This document shows positions 57,577 through 64,000 of a stretch of 64,000 nt of DNA, piece by piece; within the stretch, counting starts at the first letter, position 1, and every line of letters begins with the position of its first letter. The DNA comes from JAFEDN01 sp963697455 (GTDB lineage Bacteria; Pseudomonadota; Gammaproteobacteria; Coxiellales; Coxiellaceae). The notes beneath the pieces are model-generated. The model saw only the letters and a program-made list of their open reading frames with translations, did not search any database and was not told the DNA's origin. The stretch lies in the NCBI GenBank assembly GCA_963697455.1, contig CAVOOI010000007.1, positions 350,969 to 414,968 of the forward strand, written 5' to 3'. A program made the translations under genes and the position numbers.

Positions 57577-57831
57577 TTATTCGGCAGGCTCTTCTTCAGG
57601 GGTGCGCGGCTTGCCCGTATCGCGATAAATAATACGTCCTCGGGTCAAGTCGTAAGGGGTTAATTCTACCGTTACTTTATCGCCGGTGAGAATGCGGATA
57701 TAATTTTTACGCATCCGCCCGGAAATATGCGCAGTCACCACATGCCCATTCTCAAGTTTCACTCTAAAAACGGTATTAGGTAAGGTGTCAACCACCACGC
57801 CCGGCATTTCAATATGATCTTCTTTTGGCAT
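57577..57831 (-). CDS. infA: Translation initiation factor IF-1
   Basis: OB-fold factor that binds the A site of the 30S subunit at initiation. 84 residues from the ATG at 57831: KEDHIEMPGVVVDTLPNTVF, VTAHISGRMRKNYIRILTGD and VELTPYDLTRGRII match the family closely. After the usual end (about residue 72) there is an extra acidic/proline tail, TGKPRTPEEEPAE. A longer frame to 57891 has no family support. The neighbour clpA is the usual partner locus in gammaproteobacteria. Confidence 0.95.
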   Translation of the reverse strand: MPKEDHIEMPGVVVDTLPNTVFRVKLENGHVVTAHISGRMRKNYIRILTGDKVTVELTPYDLTRGRIIYRDTGKPRTPEEEPAE

Positions 57832-57965
57832 AAATTCCCAATAATTAAGCAACAAACCCGTAATAATGCCTGAAAACCTCAGTTCATGCAACTGGTTCTC
57901 CGAAAATACCTTGCATCCTAGCCGTCAGCCATTATAATAAAATAATCAGATACAAGGAGTCCTCT

Positions 57966-59081
57966 ATGAGCAAAAAAGAAACATTGCTGTTGCAATCAAT
58001 TAGGGTAGATTTTAAAACTACCGATGGCAAATTAATTCCCTCTGAACAGCAAGCAGAGAAAATTTTAGGAGAGTTTAGAAATGTCATTACCGCAAATAAA
58101 GATATGCAAGTGGCCCTAGTTTTCTCCGAGAATTGTATTCGTTTGCTGGAAGTCAGCGAGTCTTATCTAAAGAAAAATTATATCACGGGCATTAAGGGAG
58201 CAAATCAAGCGGATGTTGTTGAACATATGGAAAACCTTACCCAGAATGTTAAATATTTAGATCTTCAAAATAAAATATTCTATTTAGGCATACCCACTTG
58301 TTATCAGGCTGGAGGGCATGGAGAAGTTCCTGATAAATTTTTAATATTTTCACTAGCCGTCATTTGTTGTTTCTTAGGTACTGGGGGAGTTTTAGCTTTT
58401 GGGTGGAAAAATCAAATGAGCGGTGAAGATTATGCAATTGGCGGGGGAATTAGCCAAAAATTAACTAAAAACCAATATAACTTAATCCAAAATGTGTTAC
58501 GCGTACTGGGAGAAAAACCGGATGATCTCCAAAAAATACCCATCCATGGAGAGAAGCTTTATGCAGCGTACCAGAAAGGGCGAGAAACCGGAGATCCGTT
58601 AGATTTTACGAGGGAAAATATCCAAGAATTGCGGGAACATAAACCCATTGATGAGATACCCACTCTTGACGATGTCTCTGCTTTGGCGCCGCCTACGCGT
58701 TGTCTATTTTCTTCAGATCTCGAAGAATCTGCATCCATTTTCAACAGCGGTTTTTTTGAAAATCAATTGACACCTTCGAAAAATAAATTTAAAAAATCTG
58801 GTAAAGTATCTGATGATAAAGAATCTGATAGTGAGGAGTTTGGAACCATAGGTGAATTTGATCCTTTTCTTATTACGGATTCAGATTTTCCCTTGGGAAA
58901 AGGAAAAGAACCTAAATTAGAAAATGATCAAAACACACTTAAATTATCAACGGGAGGTCCTTCGCGAAAAAGAAAAAATCTATTTAGTGACGATGGTGCT
59001 CAAAGGCAGAAGAAAGAAAAACTTGATAATAGTCGGCCATCGTCCTCATCATCATCATCATCATTTTCAGTAAAATTTTAG
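57966..59081 (+). CDS. Hypothetical protein with basic cluster and poly-serine tail
   Basis: Not recognised. 371 residues. The ATG at 57966 follows an AAGGAG site. Residues 1-120 are mixed. A single hydrophobic segment lies near 125-147 (LIFSLAVICCFLGTGGVLAF). The C-terminal third is acidic and serine-rich, then two basic clusters 12 residues apart (SRKRK and QKKEK) and a final run of eight to nine serines before FSVKF. The paired basic clusters resemble a bipartite nuclear-localisation signal, and the tail matches other Ser-tailed proteins in the window. It is inserted between infA and trxB. Confidence 0.65.
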   Translation: MSKKETLLLQSIRVDFKTTDGKLIPSEQQAEKILGEFRNVITANKDMQVALVFSENCIRLLEVSESYLKKNYITGIKGANQADVVEHMENLTQNVKYLDLQNKIFYLGIPTCYQAGGHGEVPDKFLIFSLAVICCFLGTGGVLAFGWKNQMSGEDYAIGGGISQKLTKNQYNLIQNVLRVLGEKPDDLQKIPIHGEKLYAAYQKGRETGDPLDFTRENIQELREHKPIDEIPTLDDVSALAPPTRCLFSSDLEESASIFNSGFFENQLTPSKNKFKKSGKVSDDKESDSEEFGTIGEFDPFLITDSDFPLGKGKEPKLENDQNTLKLSTGGPSRKRKNLFSDDGAQRQKKEKLDNSRPSSSSSSSSFSVKF

Positions 59082-59621
59082 AGTGCTGAGAATTTGCTGA
59101 AAAACCTGTTGGTTTTGGGGGGCTTGAGCCTTTTCCGAGTCGTTATCTCTATAAATGTTTTTAGCAATCAAGAAAAGGAATACGTAAAAATGCTCATGTC
59201 GGCGAAGAAAATAGGTGTAATATGTAAAATCATGACCCATACCAGCGTCCGCGCTAGTTTGCTTATAAAAATTGTATCTACCAATATTAATTAACTGCGC
59301 TTCGGGTAAAGTAATATTTTTCGGCGCATGGTCGATTGATAGCATAATCAAGTAATAATTTGGGAAGGCGATTTTTACTAAAGACTTTGAATTCACGCGC
59401 GCGTTAGCAAACTCTGGCGTCTGCAGCAAATCCGCGACAGGCTGTAAGGGATTTAAATAAAAATTACTTTTAACGGCTTCACCCACTGCGGTAACAGCGC
59501 CATTAGCCGGATAGTGAATTTCATAGCCTAGCTTTTGATTGGCATAAGTTTTCCATTCATCGGCATAGCCTATGGAAATACTTAAAATTAAAGTCATTAT
59601 AACTAAATTGATTTTTTTCAT
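59067..59621 (-). CDS. Secreted hypothetical protein (PsbP-like pattern)
   Basis: 184 residues with a signal peptide (INLVIMTLILSISIGYA, cleavage likely after residue 20). The mature start WKTYANQKLGYEIHYP, a predicted Ig/PsbP-like beta pattern and the closing QQVFQQILSTLKFY (commonly seen in small extracytoplasmic proteins that bind ligands or stress factors) are suggestive only. It overlaps the convergent poly-Ser gene by 15 bases at the 3' end. Function unknown. Confidence 0.65.
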   Translation of the reverse strand: MKKINLVIMTLILSISIGYADEWKTYANQKLGYEIHYPANGAVTAVGEAVKSNFYLNPLQPVADLLQTPEFANARVNSKSLVKIAFPNYYLIMLSIDHAPKNITLPEAQLINIGRYNFYKQTSADAGMGHDFTYYTYFLRRHEHFYVFLFLIAKNIYRDNDSEKAQAPQNQQVFQQILSTLKFY

Positions 59622-59712
59622 TTTTCACTCACATGCTTCGTCATATCGCGATTGTAATAAATTTTAGGCGCTGTTACAATTATGTAGCATTCCAAGGGTT
59701 AAGGATAACATT

Positions 59713-61023
59713 ATGAATAAATTTCTAAAACTTGCCTTACTGAGCGGATTAACAGCCCTAGTTTTGACTGGGTGCAATAAATCTGCCAAATCCACAAAAC
59801 CGGCAACCGAACAATGTAGCCAGATAGTTTCAGCCGCTACTTGCGAAAAAATTGGTCAATTACTCATAGTTGGTTTCGGCGGCATGGACATCAGTCCGGC
59901 AGGGGAAATTACCTGGAATGATCCTAATGGCGCCAGTTTCAAGGAAAATTCCAATGTAGCGCATGATATCACTGACTGGCATGTGGGGGGGGTTATTTTA
60001 TTTAGAGGCTATCTACATAAAACCAATGGGCAATTTCTTCGCTATCGCAACATTCAAGACGGGGAACTCTTAACTCGTTTGAACGCTGATTTACAAGCTT
60101 ATAATAATAAAACCCGTCAACAACAGCAATTACCGCCGGCGCCATTGCTAATCTCAATTGATCAAGAAGGCGGATTGGTCGACCCCTTAAGTTTTGCCCC
60201 GGGTTTACCCAATATAACCCCACAGTCCTTGGGGAAAAATGAAGCAATGAATATAGATGATCCGCAAAAACGCCAAGCAGCATTGAGTTTCACTCATGAA
60301 TATGGGAAAACTACTGCCCAATATTTACATGATTACGGGTTTAATCTGAATTTCGCTCCTGATGTAGATGTTAATGTCAATCCTGTTAATCCCATTATTG
60401 GCGCCTTAGGGCGGAGTTATTCAGATAATCCGGAGATCGTTGCTGATCAAGCCGCTCAAGTTATTAATGGGTTCCATAGCTTAAATATTTTAGCCGCCCT
60501 CAAACATTTTCCGGGGCATGGTAGTTCTACGGGCGACACTCACAAAGGTTTGGTCGACGTCACCAATACCTATCAGATGGATAAAGAGTTAGCGCCTTAT
60601 AAAATCTTAATCGGGCAAGGGTATAATGATTTTATTATGAGTACGCATGTGATCAATGGGCAGATAGATCGTACTCAATGCATTGCTGGCAACGCTAACA
60701 ACCCAGAAACCTGGTGCCCAGGCACCATGTCATACAAAACTCTGACTGAATTATTGAGAAACCAGCTTCATTACCAGGGCGTGATAGTTTCTGATGACAT
60801 GGCAATGGGAGCCATCGCTGATCATTACCCATTGGCAACCGCTCTAGAGAAAGGGCTGAATGCCGGAATTGACATGTTCATTGTGGCCAACCACCACACT
60901 GATAATACTGCGGACTTTGTAAATACCATCGCAAAATTAGTGCGCGACGGCAAAGTGCCGCAAAGCCGAATCGATGACGCATATCAACACGTCATGGCCG
61001 CCAAGAAACGTTTAATCAAATAA
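59713..61023 (+). CDS. Lipoprotein glycoside hydrolase family 3 (NagZ-like)
   Basis: 436 residues. Lipoprotein signal LALLSGLTALVLTGC with Cys21 as the lipid-bearing residue. GH3 motifs are ISIDQEGGLVDPL, FNLNFAPDVDVN, KHFPGHGSSTGDTHKG (the His/Asp acid-base loop of the NagZ group) and VIVSDDMAMGAI with the nucleophile Asp. NagZ normally works in the cytoplasm on cell-wall fragments, whereas this one is membrane-anchored outside the cytoplasm, so its substrate may be nascent or foreign glycans. It precedes the convergent trxB. Confidence 0.88.
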   Translation: MNKFLKLALLSGLTALVLTGCNKSAKSTKPATEQCSQIVSAATCEKIGQLLIVGFGGMDISPAGEITWNDPNGASFKENSNVAHDITDWHVGGVILFRGYLHKTNGQFLRYRNIQDGELLTRLNADLQAYNNKTRQQQQLPPAPLLISIDQEGGLVDPLSFAPGLPNITPQSLGKNEAMNIDDPQKRQAALSFTHEYGKTTAQYLHDYGFNLNFAPDVDVNVNPVNPIIGALGRSYSDNPEIVADQAAQVINGFHSLNILAALKHFPGHGSSTGDTHKGLVDVTNTYQMDKELAPYKILIGQGYNDFIMSTHVINGQIDRTQCIAGNANNPETWCPGTMSYKTLTELLRNQLHYQGVIVSDDMAMGAIADHYPLATALEKGLNAGIDMFIVANHHTDNTADFVNTIAKLVRDGKVPQSRIDDAYQHVMAAKKRLIK

Positions 61024-61032
61024 CAGAGTTCA

Positions 61033-61986
61033 TTAAGTTTCGCTAAGGAATTTGTCTGCGTCTAGTGCGGCCATGCACCCAGTGCCGGCAGAAGTAACCG
61101 CTTGACGGTAAACCGAATCAGCCACGTCACCCGCGGCAAATATGCCTTTGACATTAGTGGCGGTGGCATTACCGTTTGCTCCACCTTTCACTAAAATATA
61201 ACCGCTATCGGTCATGCCGAGTTGGCCACGAAAAATTTGGGTATTGGGGTCATGACCAATGGCAATAAATACGCCGTCGAGAGCGATGTCTTGAAATTTC
61301 CTAGAATGCACGTCGGCTAAGCGCACGCCGGTGACTTCTTTTGCATTTCCCAATACTTCTTCGACTACATGATTCCACGCCACTGAAACATTGCCGCCAG
61401 AAGTTTTTTCCAACAAGCGGTTTACCAGGATTTTTTCAGCACGAAATTGATCGCGCCGGTGCACAATCGTAACGTGTTCGGCTATATTGGCTAAATATAA
61501 GGCTTCTTCAACCGCGGTGTTACCGCCGCCGATCACGGCCACTTTTTTACCACGATAAAAAAAACCATCGCAAGTAGCGCAGGCGGAAACGCCCTTACCC
61601 ATATATTTACTTTCGGAAGCTAATCCTAAATAACGCGCTGATGCGCCTGTGGAGACAATGAGTGCATCGCATGAATATTGATTCGATTCGCCCTCTAAAA
61701 GAAAAGGACGCTGTTTTAAATCTACTTGTTTGATTTGATCAAAAATAATTTGAGTTTCAAAACGTTCCGCATGTTTCAACATACGCTCCATCAATGCCGG
61801 CCCTTGCAACCCTTCCACATCTCCGGGCCAGTTGTCGACATCAGTAGTTAAAGCCAACTGACCACCTTGCTGCATACCCGTAATTAAAGCTGGTTTTAAA
61901 TTAGCTCGCGCAGCATAAACTGCAGCAGTATAACCCGCAGGGCCCGAACCCAAAATTAATAACCGGTGATGTTGACGTTTACTCAT
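61033..61986 (-). CDS. trxB: Thioredoxin-disulfide reductase
   Basis: FAD enzyme reducing thioredoxin with NADPH, which also supports MsrB. 317 residues: FAD motif LILGSGPAGYTAA (10-22), redox Cys136-A-T-Cys139 in SACATCDGFF, NADPH motif VIGGGNTAVEEALYL, and GVFIAIGHDPNT and GIFAAGDVAD near the end. Divergent from ftsK, keeping the trxB...ftsK proximity of gammaproteobacteria. Confidence 0.96.
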   Translation of the reverse strand: MSKRQHHRLLILGSGPAGYTAAVYAARANLKPALITGMQQGGQLALTTDVDNWPGDVEGLQGPALMERMLKHAERFETQIIFDQIKQVDLKQRPFLLEGESNQYSCDALIVSTGASARYLGLASESKYMGKGVSACATCDGFFYRGKKVAVIGGGNTAVEEALYLANIAEHVTIVHRRDQFRAEKILVNRLLEKTSGGNVSVAWNHVVEEVLGNAKEVTGVRLADVHSRKFQDIALDGVFIAIGHDPNTQIFRGQLGMTDSGYILVKGGANGNATATNVKGIFAAGDVADSVYRQAVTSAGTGCMAALDADKFLSET

Positions 61987-62020
61987 AAATATAACTCGTT
62001 ATACTTGTTGATAGGATCAT

Positions 62021-62035
62021 TATCAGTGATAATAT
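62021..62035. promoter_or_regulatory. Inverted repeat between trxB and ftsK
   Basis: ATTATCAGTGATAAT is a near-perfect 15 bp palindrome (two 7 bp arms around one base) in the divergent promoter region. It could be an operator. The regulator is unknown. Confidence 0.35.
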
Positions 62036-62066
62036 CAAAGTTTATTTGTCTACACCAGGAGCAGTT

Positions 62067-64000
62067 TTGGCGCGAAAACAACGCAAACGTAAAACGGATT
62101 CGAGATCCTCTAAATCCCAGAATCAGCAGATCAACCATTTCTTAATGCAACGATTGAGTGAAGGCGTGATCATTATTATTCTGGCGCTCGCTGCATTTTT
62201 ATTATTAGCGCTGACAACTTATCATACCAGTGATCCGAGCTGGACCAATCTAGTCAGTACCGCTCACGTGGAAAATGCTGGCGGCAGGGCAGGCGCCTGG
62301 ATAGCAGATGTCTTACTATATTTATGTGGTGACTTAGCTTTTCTAATTCCAATTTTAATGATCTATTACGCATGGCTGTTGTTCAGTCAGCGTGGGCAAC
62401 GTGAAGATTCACCATTTAAAATCATTACGATCAGTTTGCGCGGACTTGGTTTCGTTTTGATAGTTTGCGCCGGAAGCAGTTTAGCCAGCTTAGGTTTTGC
62501 CGGCGGCGGCATTTTAGGAAATGCAATCAACTCTAGTATGGTAAAAACCTTTAATTTTGCAGGCGCGAGCTTAATCTTAATCGCATTGCTTTTAATCGGA
62601 ATAACCTTATTTACCGGATTATCTTGGGTAAAAAGCAGCGAGCAAGTAGGGAGCTGGGCGCTCAGCGGCGGATTCTGGTTATTTAGACAAATGAAAATAA
62701 AACCTAAGAAAAAATCCAAAGCTGAAGAATTTTCATCTAAACCAGTACCGGTAACACCAGTCAAACCTGAGCCTCAGATAATCAATAAACCGCCAATCGT
62801 TAAAGCCGTGGCTCCTCCGCCAGAAGATATTTCTAAGGACATGCGCCAGGCTCCACGTTATGCGCAATCCACAGAAGAATCGCCCGCCTTAGCACTGCTT
62901 GATTCTTACGCTAATAAGAAAAAAACTCAAATGAGCGAAGCTGAGTTAGAGTCTTTGTCTCGATTAGTCGAAGCGAATTTAGCTGATTTCGGAGTGGCGG
63001 TGCAGGTGGTAGACGTTCACCCAGGGCCTGTTGTCACTCGTTTCGAGCTTCAACTCGCCGCCGGGACTAAGGTCAGCAAGATCAGTAATTTATCCAAAGA
63101 TTTAGCACGGTCCTTATCCGTTATCAGCGTGCGGGTAGTTGAAGTCATTCCTGGAAAATCAGTCATCGGCCTGGAACTGCCCAACAAAGACCGGGAAACT
63201 GTGGGATTACAGGAAGTATTAGCTTCTAAGGCTTATGCCAATTCGCGCTCTCCACTGAGTTTAGCCTTAGGAAAAGACATCGGTGGTAATCCAGTAGTCG
63301 TGGATCTGGCTAAAATGCCGCACTTATTGGTGGCGGGGACTACGGGTGCAGGTAAATCCGTCAGCTTGAACGCCATGCTTTTGAGCTTGTTATATAAGGC
63401 AACTCCACAGCAATTGCGAATGATTATGATTGATCCAAAAATGCTAGAATTATCCGTGTATGAAGGCATTCCCCACCTGCTCACGCCAGTAGTGACCGAT
63501 ATGCGTGACGCGGCCAGCGCCTTGCGTTGGTGTGTAGTAGAGATGGAACGGCGTTATCGATTAATGTCGGCATTGGGAGTGCGTAATATCGCCGGTTATA
63601 ACGCTAAAGTACACGAAGCTGCAGAGAAGGGCGCACCTTTACTGGATCCCTTGCCCAGCGTTGATGGTGAAGAACAAAAAGCTTTGCAGGAGCTTCCGCA
63701 AATCGTGGTATTAGCTGATGAATTCGCGGATATGATGGTGGTCGTAGGTAAAAAAGTGGAGACCTTGATCGCACGCCTAGCTCAAAAAGCACGGGCGGCG
63801 GGCGTACACTTAATTTTGGCTACTCAGCGGCCTTCAGTAGATGTGATCACTGGTTTGATCAAAGCCAATATTCCTACCCGCATTGCATTTCAAGTTTCCT
63901 CAAAAATTGATTCACGCACTATTCTCGATCAATCTGGCGCGGAGCAATTGTTGGGGCATGGAGATATGCTATATTTAGCACCAGGCGCCGGAGTCCCGGT
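62067..64000 (+). CDS. ftsK: DNA translocase FtsK (3' end beyond window)
   Basis: Coordinates chromosome segregation with division. The frame is open to the window end (about 644 codons). A TTG start at 62067 has AGGAG five bases upstream. N-terminal membrane domain with about four helices (for example VIIIILALAAFLLLALT), a short charged linker (about 210-270), then the motor: HPGPVVTRFELQL, Walker A AGTTGAGKS, MIDPKMLELSVYEGIPHLL, Walker B IVVLADEFADMM, LATQRPSVDVITGLIKANIP. The rest of the motor and the gamma domain lie beyond the window. Confidence 0.95.
   Translation, partial: MARKQRKRKTDSRSSKSQNQQINHFLMQRLSEGVIIIILALAAFLLLALTTYHTSDPSWTNLVSTAHVENAGGRAGAWIADVLLYLCGDLAFLIPILMIYYAWLLFSQRGQREDSPFKIITISLRGLGFVLIVCAGSSLASLGFAGGGILGNAINSSMVKTFNFAGASLILIALLLIGITLFTGLSWVKSSEQVGSWALSGGFWLFRQMKIKPKKKSKAEEFSSKPVPVTPVKPEPQIINKPPIVKAVAPPPEDISKDMRQAPRYAQSTEESPALALLDSYANKKKTQMSEAELESLSRLVEANLADFGVAVQVVDVHPGPVVTRFELQLAAGTKVSKISNLSKDLARSLSVISVRVVEVIPGKSVIGLELPNKDRETVGLQEVLASKAYANSRSPLSLALGKDIGGNPVVVDLAKMPHLLVAGTTGAGKSVSLNAMLLSLLYKATPQQLRMIMIDPKMLELSVYEGIPHLLTPVVTDMRDAASALRWCVVEMERRYRLMSALGVRNIAGYNAKVHEAAEKGAPLLDPLPSVDGEEQKALQELPQIVVLADEFADMMVVVGKKVETLIARLAQKARAAGVHLILATQRPSVDVITGLIKANIPTRIAFQVSSKIDSRTILDQSGAEQLLGHGDMLYLAPGAGVP

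Overview
The window is a 64 kb piece of a gammaproteobacterial chromosome, most likely from the Legionellales / Coxiella-like group of intracellular or host-associated bacteria. This placement is an inference. It rests on the conserved gammaproteobacterial gene orders (trmB-mutY-yggX; uvrC-pgsA followed by tRNA-Gly, tRNA-Cys and tRNA-Leu; clpA-infA ... trxB-ftsK), AT-rich coding, a leucine-degradation cluster, many serine-rich or coiled-coil proteins without recognisable domains, and extensive gene decay. No rRNA gene, CRISPR array, complete prophage or plasmid replication gene was seen.

Layout. 1-7 kb: a serine-rich protein, an MFS transporter, msrB, murI, an indoleamine-2,3-dioxygenase-like gene coupled to a small unknown gene, and a poly-serine-tailed protein. 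7-10.4 kb: a decayed methylcitrate operon (prpC-prpD) with a coiled-coil protein. 10.5-20.6 kb: mltB, an MFS transporter, a CsiV-like gene, tRNA-Phe, yggX, mutY (frameshifted), tRNA-Gly, trmB, phhA, a membrane-anchored RRM protein coupled to a YadG/YadH-type ABC exporter, and fabV. 20.6-31 kb: a methyltransferase-TPR protein, fumC, tRNA-Arg, an RND efflux pair with a frameshifted adaptor, two pesticin-lysozyme-like proteins, a BI-1/YccA-family membrane protein and tRNA-Ser. 31-41.6 kb: a candidate small RNA, a DUF3800 gene, uvrC-pgsA, then about 6.9 kb of accessory DNA (carbonic anhydrase, two broken copies of a repeat-rich protein, an ISAs1-type IS with target duplication, a broken outer-membrane-like gene) that separates pgsA from its usual tRNA partners. 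41.6-45 kb: tRNA-Gly/Cys/Leu, a sugar porter and a MATE exporter. 45-55 kb: mccA, mccB (nonsense mutation), thiolase, ivd, a methyltransferase-like gene, pyrD and acs. 55-64 kb: clpA, infA, a protein with a poly-Ser tail and clustered basic residues, a GH3 lipoprotein, trxB and the start of ftsK.

Themes. (1) Decay: prpC, prpD, mutY, mccB, the RND adaptor, the clpA tail, the IS transposase and three accessory genes carry frameshifts or stops. Several lie in short homopolymers, so assembly error must be excluded before calling all of them pseudogenes. (2) A dispersed family of roughly 150 bp palindromic elements (five units at three loci) keeps its stems by paired changes in both arms, and two 386 bp composite copies lie in opposite orientation 33 kb apart. 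(3) A strong promoter followed by a three-stem, U-tailed structure at 31.1 kb looks like an unannotated small RNA. (4) Three otherwise unrelated proteins end in serine tracts, which makes them effector candidates.
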